A stretch of DNA of 64,000 bases from Shewanella halotolerans (GTDB lineage Bacteria; Pseudomonadota; Gammaproteobacteria; Enterobacterales; Shewanellaceae). Below the pieces are notes generated by a model. It was given only the letters and a program-made list of their open reading frames with translations. It did no database searches and was not told where the DNA came from. This document shows, one piece after another, positions 35,133 to 43,922 of this stretch. The stretch is from positions 372,001 through 436,000 of the forward strand of contig NZ_CP080417.1 in the NCBI RefSeq assembly GCF_019457535.1, written 5' to 3'. Every line of letters starts with the position of its first letter. The first letter of the stretch is position 1. The translations under genes and the position numbers were made by a program.

Positions 35133-36491
35133 ATGCTCGGGCAGTCACTCTGGTTATCGCTAAGGTTTTGGCGACGACTAAGACAGTGCCTGGTGCTGGC
35201 CTTGAGTCTAGGCCTTTGCTTGGCACCTCAATTAGTGCTGGCGGCCAGTGGGCCTCAGATCATAAATGTTGCTGATAGCGAGGCGCTGCGCACGGCGCTG
35301 GCATCTGCACCAAGTGGCACCGAGATACGGCTGTTGCCTGGGCGTTATATAGGGCGTTTCGAGGTCGAACAGCCGCTGACCCTGCGAGGTGAATCCGGCG
35401 CCGTCATAGATGCCCAAGGCGCAGGTTCGGCGCTGGTAGTCAGCGTGTCCGGCGTGACCCTTACCCGGCTGACGATACGCAACTGGGGGCGGGATCTCTA
35501 TGAGAAAGATGCTGCCATTCGTCTGCTGCCTGGCGCCAACGAGGTGACCATTGTCGCCAATGAGCTCAGTGGCCCGGGCTTTGGTATCTACGCCAGCGAG
35601 GTGAGCGACCTTAAGCTAAAGGACAATCAGATTGAGGGGGAGGCCGAGGCCTTCTTGTTGGATCGTGGTGATGGCATTCATCTGCTGAAGGTGAACTATC
35701 CCCATGTCAGCGGCAATCGCATCAAAACGGTGCGCGATGGCATCTACCTGGAGTCTGGCGTCGGTAGCCGTGTCTATGGCAATCATCTCTCTGAGCTACA
35801 GTATGGCCTGCACTATATGTATACCAAGCAGGATGAGGCCATGGATAACCTGGCCTGCCGGGTCAGTGGCGGCTATGCCCTGATGAACTCAGAGGGAATA
35901 CGCTTGGTGTTTAATCGCGTGCGCGAGGCTAAGGAGTTTGGCGTGCTGCTTAATCTTACCCATGACGCCGAGATCCAGGCTAATCAGATCGAGGCCACCC
36001 AGATGTCCAATAGTGTCGCCGGGGATCTCTTTAGCGAGGGCAAGGGGCTGTTTGTCTACGGCGCCAAACGCAATCAGATCAGCGGTAACTATATCGCAGG
36101 TAATCAGATCGGCATCGCCATGGCGCTCGGCGGCGAGGACAATCTTGTCTATCAAAACCAGTTTCTGGCCAATGCCACCCAGGTGCGTTATGTGGGAGAG
36201 ACGCGAGTGGAGTGGAGTCTTCAGGGGCGGGGAAATTATTGGAGCGATTATCGGGGCTGGGATCTCGATGGTGATGGTATCGGCGATGGTCAACATCTGC
36301 CCAATGACAGTTTAGATCGCCTGTTTTGGCTGTACCCGGAGGCGAAGTTTTTGATGGAGAGTCCCCTAGTGAAATTATTGAAGTGGTTGGATAGCCAGCT
36401 GCAAGGCGAACATTCGGTCGGCGTGGTCGACAGTCATCCCGTGATGACGCCGCCACCTCATCTTGGCCCCGCCGCCTGGGAGGCATTATGA
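35133..36491 (+). CDS. nosD: NosD-like periplasmic beta-helix protein
   Basis: 452 residues from ATG 35133. The reading frame is open further up inside nosL, but the signal peptide (LVLALSLGLCLAPQLVLAAS) starts here. Right-handed parallel beta-helix built from PbH1-type repeats, for example NEVTIVANELSGPGFGIYAS, KDNQIEG, VSGNRIKTVRDGIYLES, YGNHLSELQYGLHYMYT, QISGNYIAGNQIGIAMALGG. NosD works with NosFY in copper-centre assembly of nitrous oxide reductase. The stop overlaps the NosF-like start. SirA as client is inferred. Confidence 0.9.
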   Translation: MLGQSLWLSLRFWRRLRQCLVLALSLGLCLAPQLVLAASGPQIINVADSEALRTALASAPSGTEIRLLPGRYIGRFEVEQPLTLRGESGAVIDAQGAGSALVVSVSGVTLTRLTIRNWGRDLYEKDAAIRLLPGANEVTIVANELSGPGFGIYASEVSDLKLKDNQIEGEAEAFLLDRGDGIHLLKVNYPHVSGNRIKTVRDGIYLESGVGSRVYGNHLSELQYGLHYMYTKQDEAMDNLACRVSGGYALMNSEGIRLVFNRVREAKEFGVLLNLTHDAEIQANQIEATQMSNSVAGDLFSEGKGLFVYGAKRNQISGNYIAGNQIGIAMALGGEDNLVYQNQFLANATQVRYVGETRVEWSLQGRGNYWSDYRGWDLDGDGIGDGQHLPNDSLDRLFWLYPEAKFLMESPLVKLLKWLDSQLQGEHSVGVVDSHPVMTPPPHLGPAAWEAL

Positions 36492-37417
36492 GTCAGATGG
36501 CGGTGAGCTTTAAGCAGGTGAGTCACTATTTCGATGAGCTGCGCGCCTTGAACGATCTCAGCTTCTCTCTGCCCGGGGGCAAGTTGATGGCGCTGCTGGG
36601 TCATAACGGCGCGGGTAAGTCGACCCTTATCAAGATGATCTTAGGACTGCTTAATCCCTGCTTTGGGGAGGTGAGTGTGCTGGGGCTGACCCAGAGACAG
36701 GCATCGAAGGCCGCCTCGACCGATATCGGCTACCTGCCGGAAAATATCAGTTTTTACGATAAGTTGACCGGCCATGAGGTGCTGAGTTACTTCGCCGCAC
36801 TTAAAGGGGTCTCAGCCCGCACGGTCGTCCCTCTGCTGGAAGAGTTTGGCCTGGGTTATGCGCAGCACAAGGCGGTTAAGGGCTACTCCAAGGGGATGAA
36901 ACAGCGCCTGGGATTTGCACAGGCAATACTGGCGCGGCCCAGGCTGCTCTTGCTGGATGAGCCGACCGTGGGGCTGGATCCCCAGGCGTCTCAATTTATC
37001 TATCACAAGCTTAAGCAGCTGACCGCTCAGGGCTGCACGGCCATCGTCTGTACCCACGAGTTACAGCTGGTGGAACCGCAGCTGGACTTGGCCTTAGTGC
37101 TGGGACGGGGCAAGAGGCTCGCCTTCGGCACCCTGGATGAGCTGGTGCTTAGTTGCGACCTGGGTGTGCGCATGGCCCATCCGGCCCTGGCTCGCCTGGT
37201 CGAGACCCACCCCCTATTACAATCTTTTTATCGAGATGGCGAGCTGATTTGCCCCGTCTCACAACGCGAGGTGTTGATGAAGTACCTGACCCTAGAATGC
37301 CAGCTGTTTGATATGAAGGTGGCACTTCCTGATCTGGCCCAGGTGTACCATGCCAAGATGGCGCAGATGCAGGTGATGAGCGAGCTGGGGCTCAGCCTTA
37401 CCTCGGGAGAGCTATGA
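36488..37417 (+). CDS. nosF: NosF-like ABC transporter ATPase
   Basis: 309-residue ATP-binding subunit. Walker A GHNGAGKSTLI, Q-loop, signature SKGMKQRLGFAQA, Walker B LLLLDEPTVGLDPQ, and switch His in CTHELQ are intact. It partners the NosY-like permease (4-bp overlap) and the NosD-like protein (4-bp overlap), so the three are translated together. The transported species of NosDFY systems is debated (sulfur or copper). Confidence 0.94.
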   Translation: MSQMAVSFKQVSHYFDELRALNDLSFSLPGGKLMALLGHNGAGKSTLIKMILGLLNPCFGEVSVLGLTQRQASKAASTDIGYLPENISFYDKLTGHEVLSYFAALKGVSARTVVPLLEEFGLGYAQHKAVKGYSKGMKQRLGFAQAILARPRLLLLDEPTVGLDPQASQFIYHKLKQLTAQGCTAIVCTHELQLVEPQLDLALVLGRGKRLAFGTLDELVLSCDLGVRMAHPALARLVETHPLLQSFYRDGELICPVSQREVLMKYLTLECQLFDMKVALPDLAQVYHAKMAQMQVMSELGLSLTSGEL

Positions 37418-38265
37418 TGTCGACCTCAGTAAAACGGCCGAGTCTCCAGCTTATTAGGGTGATCGCCACCAAGGAGATGAAGGATAGCGTGCGCAATCGC
37501 TGGGTCATGGTGGTGTTTGCCATCTTCTGGCTGCTGGCCCTTTGTATGACCTTTGCCGGTAGTGCCGTGAGCGGCACACTGTCGCTGCCGAGCCTGAGCA
37601 GTGTAGTGGCCTCCTTGACCACCATCTCGGTATTTATCATTCCGCTGGCGGCCATCTTGCTTAGCTACGATGCCTTCGTGGGTGAGGAGGAGGCAGGCAC
37701 CCTGCAGCTGTTGCTCACCTATCCCGTGAGCAAGTCGCAGATCCTGGTCGGCAAGTTACTGGCCCATGGCGGGGTGATCTTTACCGCCATCGCCAGTAGC
37801 TATGCTAGCAGCGCCGCCATGCTGATTCTGTTTGGCCGAGGTGAGCCCTGGGGCGAGATTCTATCGTCATTCGCGCTGCTGATCGTCAGCAGCTGCCTGC
37901 TGGCGGTGAGCTTCATCCTCATCAGCTATCTAGTCAGCCTGAAGTCGGCGGAGAAGGCCAGGGCCGTCGGCAGTCTGTTAGCCCTCTGGTTCGCCCTGGT
38001 GCTTATCTATGATCTATTGCTGTTGCTGCTCCTGGTGGCGGATCTTGGCTATGCCAGCCAGTGGTTGGTGAACCTGCTTATTCTATTGAATCCGACCGAT
38101 CTCTACCGCGCCATCAATATGCTCGGCGCGAGTGCCCCGCTGGGCAGTTTAGACCTGCTGGCCGAGTATGAGTGGAGCCTGCCGCTGCTGCTAAGTGCTG
38201 GTGTTGCCTGGCTCCTGTTGCTGCTCTATTGGACGCGACGCGTGTTTATTCACAAGCTGGTATAA
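37414..38265 (+). CDS. nosY: NosY-like ABC transporter permease
   Basis: 283-residue membrane protein with about six helices, starting with the family segment IRVIATKEMKDSVRNRWVMVVF. ABC-2 type. A conserved YDAFVGEEEAGTLQLLLTYPVSKSQILVGK segment (key residues E-GT-LL-YP-S) couples to the ATPase. It is the last gene of the plus-strand sir operon as seen here; the 180-bp gap to the next gene holds a 13-bp direct repeat TCCTGGCCTGAGA / TCCTGGCCTGGGA (38319-38344) and no clear terminator. Confidence 0.92.
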   Translation: MMSTSVKRPSLQLIRVIATKEMKDSVRNRWVMVVFAIFWLLALCMTFAGSAVSGTLSLPSLSSVVASLTTISVFIIPLAAILLSYDAFVGEEEAGTLQLLLTYPVSKSQILVGKLLAHGGVIFTAIASSYASSAAMLILFGRGEPWGEILSSFALLIVSSCLLAVSFILISYLVSLKSAEKARAVGSLLALWFALVLIYDLLLLLLLVADLGYASQWLVNLLILLNPTDLYRAINMLGASAPLGSLDLLAEYEWSLPLLLSAGVAWLLLLLYWTRRVFIHKLV

Positions 38266-38445
38266 CCCTTGGCATTTTCTAGAGAGCCGGGATTTGGGCG
38301 CTAGTTCACACTCTGAGTCCTGGCCTGAGATCCTGGCCTGGGATTTGAGTGAGTAGTCACGGTAATTTTTGGCGAATGTTAATAAAATGCGAAAGATAAC
38401 AATAAGATATTTCTAATTAACGGTTAGGAATTATTGAGGTGTCAG

Positions 38446-39726
38446 GTGTTAAAAATTACGCCATATCTTGAGTTCGATGATGAGGCGCACCAACTACACG
38501 ATCGTACCTGTGGCGCCACGATAGGGCTGAGCTTTTCCGAGTCGGCGGTATTGGCTCACCTGCTTTCGCAGCCCGATGCCATCTGCGACAAGGAGGCCTT
38601 GATTGCCGTGGGTTGGCCCGATCGTGTGGTGGCGGCAACCTCGCTGACTCAATGCATCAGCACCCTGCGCAAGAAGCTGGAACCCTTTCCAGAGATACAG
38701 TTAAAGACCATAGCCCGGCGTGGCTATCAGCTCCATGTATCGCCTAAATCCCATGTGACCATGTTGGCGGTAAGCGATGCGGGCTCGATCAAAGATGCGC
38801 TCATCGATGTCTCCCTTATGGTTAAGGTCAGCGGCATTTTGATCTTGCTGGGGATAGTGTCGACCCTCTGGTATCAGAGTGATTATCACCAGGTGATGAA
38901 GCATGCGGCCAGATGGGCCTCGGATCATGAGATCAATCTTAATATTGGTGGTACCACCCGGCCCGTGACGCTGATTAATCCTAAGGGGGTAGATAGCCTG
39001 CACCCTTCCATGTGGCAGAAGCATATCGCACCTGAGAGCAATAGCATCCAAGGGTTTAACAATTTTGGCGGCTTTGCCTTTACCGATGGCAACCATTATT
39101 CGATGGCGCTCTGCGATCTGGATGAGCGCGGCGAGTGTCGCCGGGACAAGATAGTCAACCTGACGGCGATCGATCTTACCCCGGCGGGGCTCAACATGGT
39201 GGAATTTGTCGAGCTGAGTAAGCGGATGGAGGAGCGGATTCGCTATAACCGCATCCTTATCCCGCCTGGCGAAGCTGGCGGTGACCTGGTGGAACACCAC
39301 TACAATGGTGATGTCTATTTTCCCGTGGCCGACGAGTTGTTGGTGCGCGCCGACATAGGGATCTCTCTGGTGTATGAGCAGCCCCTCGGCGGCAAGTTTT
39401 ACTCCCGCGCCTGTATCACGGATCAGGACTGTCTAACCACGCCGATTAAGTATCAGATCCGCGGCGAGTTCGAGCAGTATCGCCAGAAGCTGGGGCAACT
39501 GGATGTGGACGTGTTTCATGTGAAGGTGAGGCAGAAAGATCTCATCATGCCCGATGTGGTGAGCGCCTCGGCGATGCATTTCTATCGCGAGATCCGCAAG
39601 CACAACATTCGCGATGAGGAGCTGTTTTATATGCGGGTCCATGCCGACAACGGCACGGCGGTGTGGGTGGTGCCTCTGCTGGGCAGCCTGGTGGCCTGGA
39701 CCAAATATGAGAAGGTAGCGCTTTAG
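38446..39726 (+). CDS. ToxR/CadC-like membrane-bound winged-helix regulator
   Basis: About 426 residues from GTG 38446 (GAGG upstream; TTG 38434 is in frame). N-terminal OmpR-type winged helix (FSESAVLAHLLSQPDAICDK, then SLTQCISTLRKKLEPFP, IKTIARRGYQL-like LKTIARRGYQLH). One membrane helix at about 125-145 (VKVSGILILLGIVSTLWY). A periplasmic domain of roughly 280 residues with Cys pairs (CDLDERGEC, CITDQDC) has no family I recognise. This layout matches ToxR/CadC, where the regulator senses periplasmic conditions. It follows the sir/nos genes on the same strand, so control of that locus is a reasonable hypothesis. Confidence 0.82.
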   Translation: MLKITPYLEFDDEAHQLHDRTCGATIGLSFSESAVLAHLLSQPDAICDKEALIAVGWPDRVVAATSLTQCISTLRKKLEPFPEIQLKTIARRGYQLHVSPKSHVTMLAVSDAGSIKDALIDVSLMVKVSGILILLGIVSTLWYQSDYHQVMKHAARWASDHEINLNIGGTTRPVTLINPKGVDSLHPSMWQKHIAPESNSIQGFNNFGGFAFTDGNHYSMALCDLDERGECRRDKIVNLTAIDLTPAGLNMVEFVELSKRMEERIRYNRILIPPGEAGGDLVEHHYNGDVYFPVADELLVRADIGISLVYEQPLGGKFYSRACITDQDCLTTPIKYQIRGEFEQYRQKLGQLDVDVFHVKVRQKDLIMPDVVSASAMHFYREIRKHNIRDEELFYMRVHADNGTAVWVVPLLGSLVAWTKYEKVAL

Positions 39727-39795
39727 CCGAATCGTGTTAGGGCTTGAATCAAGTTAGCCCCGGCCTCGCGGACCAGGGCTAAGCGCAGATGAGAT

Positions 39796-40494
39796 TTACT
39801 TGATGAAGGCGAAGGCGTCGCCGTAGAGGTGTTCCTCTTCGACGCCTATCTCGCGGAAGACTTCTCGGGCGGCGCCGACCATGTCGAAACGACCGGCGAT
39901 ATAGATGTCGTAGCCGTTGAGGCTGACATAGTCTTGCTTGATTTGGGCCAACAGATTGGCCGTCTTACCCTGCCAATCTGGCGTCGACTCTTCTACCACG
40001 GGCACGAAATGTAGCCAGGGGTGATCCTGGTGCCACTGGCGCGCCAGCGATTCATAGTACATGGCATTCTGGTTACGACAGCCCCAGTAGAGGGTGGTTT
40101 CGACTTTCTGATCCAGGGCGATCGCCTGCTCGACGATACTCTTGATGTAAGAGAAGCCAGTGCCACCTGCGATCAGCAGTCGTGGTCTGTGGCTGTCGCT
40201 GCGCAGGAAGGCTTCGCCGCCCGGCGCCTCGATGTCGATATATTCGCTCTGCTGTAAACGTTCGACCACCTGCATGGGGTAGCTTTCGCTGACGGCCGCG
40301 CCAATGTGCAGCTCAATCTGCTCGCTACCCGGCGCCGAGGCGATAGAGAAGGGACGTTTATCTTTTTCACCCATTACGACGCAAAGGTACTGACCAGCCT
40401 TAAATTCGAAGCTGGTTTCTGGGGTTAATGCTACCTGATAGACGGCATCATTAAAGGCGGTAACATGTTCAACTTTACAGCGTATGGTGTTCAT
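39796..40494 (-). CDS. fre: NAD(P)H-flavin reductase
   Basis: Cytosolic enzyme that reduces free flavins with NAD(P)H. 232 residues from ATG 40494, chosen for AAGGA 6 nt upstream and the family start MNTIRCKVEHV; the open frame reaches 40533. FAD/FMN-binding RPFSIAS follows GQYLCVVMGEKDK. The nucleotide-binding part has LIAGGTGFSYIKSI and the YWGCRN motif. It lies just after ubiD on the same strand, the conserved ubiD-fre pair. Confidence 0.95.
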   Translation of the reverse strand: MNTIRCKVEHVTAFNDAVYQVALTPETSFEFKAGQYLCVVMGEKDKRPFSIASAPGSEQIELHIGAAVSESYPMQVVERLQQSEYIDIEAPGGEAFLRSDSHRPRLLIAGGTGFSYIKSIVEQAIALDQKVETTLYWGCRNQNAMYYESLARQWHQDHPWLHFVPVVEESTPDWQGKTANLLAQIKQDYVSLNGYDIYIAGRFDMVGAAREVFREIGVEEEHLYGDAFAFIK

Positions 40495-40628
40495 TGGTTT
40501 TCCTTTCAGACCCTCTCTGTGGAGGTTTAGCACCTCTGAATACCCGATTAAATTGTTCAGGTATTCAAAGGGTTAACTTCTTTGATTTATTTTTAAAATT
40601 CAGACGATTAGTTTACGCCTGATATTGA

Positions 40629-42110
40629 TTATAGTGTCGGGGCATCGTCTATGCCCAGGTCATCCCAGATCGCATCGATTCTCTGTTTGACCGCTTCGTC
40701 CATGACGATGGGGGTGCCCCACTCGCGGTTGGTTTCCCCTTCCCACTTGTTGGTGGCATCCATCCCCATCTTGGAGCCGAGTCCGGCCACAGGAGAGGCG
40801 AAATCCAGGTAGTCGATAGGGGTGTTGTCTATCATGACGGTATCGCGCTTTGGATCCATCCGGGTGGTGATCGCCCAGATAACATCGTTCCAGTCGCGGC
40901 AGTTGACATCCTCATCCACTATGATGATGAACTTGGTGTACATAAACTGGCGCAGGAAGGACCAGGCGCCCATCATCACCCGCTTGGCGTGCCCTGGATA
41001 TTGCTTGCGGATGGAGATCACCGCCATGCGATAGGAGCAGCCTTCTGGCGGCAGATAGAAGTCGACGATCTCTGGGTATTGCTTACGCAAGATAGGCACG
41101 AATACCTCGTTCAGTGCCACCCCCAGCATGGCGGGCTCATCGGGTGGCCTGCCGGTATAGGTGCTGTGGTAGATGGCGTCGCGCCTATGGCTCACATGGG
41201 TCACTGTGAACACGGGGAACTCGTCGGTTTCGTTGTAGTAACCCGTGTGATCCCCGTAGGGGCCCTCTTCGGCCATCTCGCCCGGTTCGATATAACCTTC
41301 GAGGATGATCTCGCTGGTGGCGGGCACCTCGAGATCGCAGCTCAGCGCTTTACATACTTCGGTGCGCTCGCCGCGCAGCAGGCCGGCAAAGGCGTATTCG
41401 CTCATGGCGTCGGGCACAGGCGTCACGGCGCCTAAGATGGTCACGGGGTCGGCGCCCAGCGCCACCACAACCGGGTAACGTTCGCCCGGATGCTGCTCTT
41501 TGAAGTCTTTGAAGTCCAGTGCGCCGCCGCGATGATCCAGCCAGCGCATGATCAGCTTGTTCTTGCCTAGTAGCTGCTGGCGGTAGATACCTAAGTTTTG
41601 TCGCTTCTGCCTCGGGCCCTTGGTAATGGTCAGTCCCCAGGTCACCAGCGGAGCCACGTCGCCAGGCCAGCAGTGCTGAATAGGCAGCTTGGTGAGATCC
41701 ACCTCATCGCCGCTGACCACCACCTCCTGGCAAGGGGCGTTGCGCACCGTCTTGGGCGGCATGTTCAGCGCCTGCTTGAACATAGGGATCTTGGAGATGG
41801 CATCTTTAAAGCCGCGTGGCGGTTCAGGTTCCTTGAGGAAGGCCAGCAGCTCACCCACATCGCGCAGGGCGAGGGGATCTTCCTTGCCCAGGGCCATGGC
41901 AACGCGTTTTGGGGTGCCAAACAAGTTGGCCAGCACAGGCATTGTCTTGCCGACAGGATTTTCAAACAGCAGCGCCGGGCCCTTGGCTCTCAGCACACGA
42001 TCGGCGATCTCTGTCATCTCCAGATGGGGATCGACAGGGTGGGCGATACGCTTAAGTTCGCCATTGGCTTCGAGGTGATCGATAAAACTGCGTAAATCCT
42101 TAAAACTCAT
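40629..42110 (-). CDS. ubiD: UbiD, prenylated-FMN-dependent 3-polyprenyl-4-hydroxybenzoate decarboxylase
   Basis: Decarboxylates the ubiquinone precursor octaprenyl-4-hydroxybenzoate. 493 residues from ATG 42110 (MSFKDLRSFIDHLEANGELK); the open frame reaches 42215, but that extension is not conserved. The conserved EEGPYGDHTGYYNETDEFPV (key E-GDHTGYY) and the catalytic Glu region around RPPDEPAMLG are present, along with IVVDEDVN-like IIVDEDVNCRDWNDVIWA. Ribosome-site strength is weak. The ORF spans the typical length for UbiD. It is followed by fre. Confidence 0.96.
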   Translation of the reverse strand: MSFKDLRSFIDHLEANGELKRIAHPVDPHLEMTEIADRVLRAKGPALLFENPVGKTMPVLANLFGTPKRVAMALGKEDPLALRDVGELLAFLKEPEPPRGFKDAISKIPMFKQALNMPPKTVRNAPCQEVVVSGDEVDLTKLPIQHCWPGDVAPLVTWGLTITKGPRQKRQNLGIYRQQLLGKNKLIMRWLDHRGGALDFKDFKEQHPGERYPVVVALGADPVTILGAVTPVPDAMSEYAFAGLLRGERTEVCKALSCDLEVPATSEIILEGYIEPGEMAEEGPYGDHTGYYNETDEFPVFTVTHVSHRRDAIYHSTYTGRPPDEPAMLGVALNEVFVPILRKQYPEIVDFYLPPEGCSYRMAVISIRKQYPGHAKRVMMGAWSFLRQFMYTKFIIIVDEDVNCRDWNDVIWAITTRMDPKRDTVMIDNTPIDYLDFASPVAGLGSKMGMDATNKWEGETNREWGTPIVMDEAVKQRIDAIWDDLGIDDAPTL

Positions 42111-42277
42111 TTGGAAATACTCGCGTTGAGAAAAATGTGATATGGCGCGCACTATACCATTTATGGGCGCTATTCCCAAATAGCTTGCGTCGGCTTTGCG
42201 ACCCCGGCATGACAAGATTTTCAGGGGGTATAATTAAGGGTAAGATGCGATAAACCCCTTGAGAGTGAGGTGGCAAG

Positions 42278-42754
42278 ATGAAGCCCGATATGAAACCTTT
42301 ATTGCTCCTGGCGAGCGTGCTCTGGCTCGGCGCCTTGCCGCCCGTGTCTAACTCTGCCTGGGCGCTCAAGATAGACGATGAATTTGAGATAGATCCTGAT
42401 TTTGGCGTGGACCCAGATTGGGAGTATCGCCCCGACTGGGACAGAGACTTCTATGATCCCTGGCGCTGGCGTATTGGCATAGGCACTGGCTTTCCCTACT
42501 GGCGCCATGGCAGCTATGGCTATTGGCGTGATGGCTGGCGTTACCCCTATCGTTACCAGCCGCGCAAATACCGCAAGCCGAAACCCATCGCACCGCCGCA
42601 GCAAGTCACCACAAGTTTTACCCAGAGCGATGCCATTAAGAGCCTGCCAGCTAATGCCAGGGTGAGGGTGAAAGAGGGCAGAACTGTATATGAATGGCAA
42701 GGGGTGGAATATATCTACGACTGGAATAGCGACAGCTACGTCAAGCTTAAGTAG
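42278..42754 (+). CDS. exported aromatic-rich hypothetical protein
   Basis: 158 residues with a clear signal peptide (LLLLASVLWLGALPPVSNS, then AWA-LK). The mature part begins with an acidic repeat-like stretch (DDEFEIDPDFGVDPDW) and continues in a Trp/Tyr/Arg-rich region (YRPDWDRDFYDPWRWR, WRHGSYGYWRDGWRYPYRY). A C-terminal segment from about residue 105 (SDAIKSLPANARVRVKEGR, VEYIYDWNSDSYVKL) looks like a small folded SH3-like module. GAGG precedes the ATG. No function is assigned; it is divergent from ubiD with a 167-bp gap. Confidence 0.75.
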   Translation: MKPDMKPLLLLASVLWLGALPPVSNSAWALKIDDEFEIDPDFGVDPDWEYRPDWDRDFYDPWRWRIGIGTGFPYWRHGSYGYWRDGWRYPYRYQPRKYRKPKPIAPPQQVTTSFTQSDAIKSLPANARVRVKEGRTVYEWQGVEYIYDWNSDSYVKLK

Positions 42755-42783
42755 CTGTCACTCTGTTGCTTCTCTATTAGCGA

Positions 42784-43760
42784 TTAGATGGGCTGCAGCC
42801 AGCGCTCGCTTCTAAACCAATAGTAGTGCTCGGGATCGTTGGAGAAGGCGACCCTGTGGGCCTTGCCGGTGATCTCTTCGCGTGGAACGAAGCCGATGAC
42901 GCGTGAGTCGGCGCTGGCGTCGCGATTATCCCCAAGCGCCAGGTAGTGCCCCTCGGGGACAGTTACCGGGCCGAAATTGGCCAGCCTCGAGGGCTGGTCA
43001 TTCAGCCTGATGGCGTGGGATTTGCCGGGCAGGGCCTCTTGCCAAACGCTAAAGGCTCTTTGTCCATCGCTAAGGGCTTCTTTCCCTTGGCAAAAGGCTT
43101 TTTCGGTATTCTCTGTAAGTGCCAGTGGCTCGGTGCGATAGTTGAGGGCCACGCCGTTAAGATAGAGGCGGTTGTTGCGCATCGCCAGAGTGTCGCCAGG
43201 CAGGCCTATGATGCGTTTGACCAGCTTCTTGTCGGCCTTGGCCGAGTCGAAGGTGATTATGTCGCCACGCTCCGGGTCGGCCAGCTTCATCAGGCTGACA
43301 TGGGTGAAGGGCAGGCGCAGATCGTAGGCCATCTTGTTCACCAGTATGCGGTCGCCCTGCACTATGGTGGGCAGCATGGAGCCGCTGGGCACATGGTTCC
43401 AGTCGGCCACCGCGCTACGAAATATTAGGGTCTGTTGACCTTTCCTGTTTGTTTTTGCAGCAGTTTGCAGGTTATTGATACAAGGCGGAGCCTGTACCGT
43501 GTAGTTATTCTACACAAACTGGCGACAACGCCGTAGAAATGGCCTGCAAGCGCTGCCCAAAGGGTTCATCTCAACGCGCCCTGCTCAGTGTTGTTCGCAA
43601 TTGCCATAGTATAACTATGCTTCATTGCTTACGCCTTGAGCATAACGCGGTGAGATTGAACAAAAATTAAACCTGAAAGATCAACAGGCCCTCGCATCAG
43701 GCCGATAAATAGAATGAACTGGCGGTGGTGTTTCACTTGTCGCATCACTTTTTTTAGCAT
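42784..43760 (-). pseudogene. lepB: signal peptidase I gene interrupted by a MITE-like element
   Basis: The catalytic part (42784-43410 and a few codons upstream) reads FRSAVADWNHVPSGSM with the nucleophilic Ser, then KLVKRIIGLPGD with the catalytic Lys, and ALGDNRDASADSR near the end. The expected N-terminus is on the far side of an insertion: ATG 43760, after AAGGAG, encodes MLKKVMRQVKHHRQFILFIG then LM. Joining the two, and allowing a TTAG target duplication, restores LM-LI-FRSA, the normal LepB transmembrane start. The inserted 262 bp contain an in-frame stop. A GTG at 43410 could give a soluble 208-residue fragment lacking the membrane anchor. A functional lepB must be elsewhere. Confidence 0.85.
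43429..43690. mobile_element. 262-bp MITE-like element with terminal inverted repeats
   Basis: Left end GGTCTGTTGACCTTTC and right end (reverse complement) GGCCTGTTGATCTTTC match at 14 of 16 positions. It encodes no transposase. It is flanked by TTAG (43425-43428) and CTCG (43691-43694); the first fits the YTAR target duplication of IS5-type elements and the second would be a decayed copy. Internal sequence includes a mirror-rich stretch around GTGTAGTTATTCTACAC. It lies inside a signal peptidase I gene, which proves the insertion. Confidence 0.82.
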
Positions 43761-43922
43761 ACCAACTCCTTGGAAAGTAAAGTGTCTTAGCATCAGACGC
43801 CGCATCGCCCAAGTGGTTCCTGCTGTGTTATCCCAGAAGCGTAAGCAAATATTTTTGCTCTGCCGAGCTCGGCATTGATATAGTGCTGCCTGTTGTCCTA
43901 AGGCCATACCCATGGAGAGAGA

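Noticed and set aside
34634..38265. Part of a nitrous oxide reductase (nos) operon
   Set aside because: nosL, nosD, nosF and nosY homologues occur, but nosZ and nosR are absent and the genes follow sirD closely, so copper supply to SirA is preferred.
43629..43913. Independent 94-residue gene on the minus strand
   Set aside because: Its real coding part is only the LepB N-terminus from 43760; the upstream residues lack a start signal and the downstream residues are MITE sequence.
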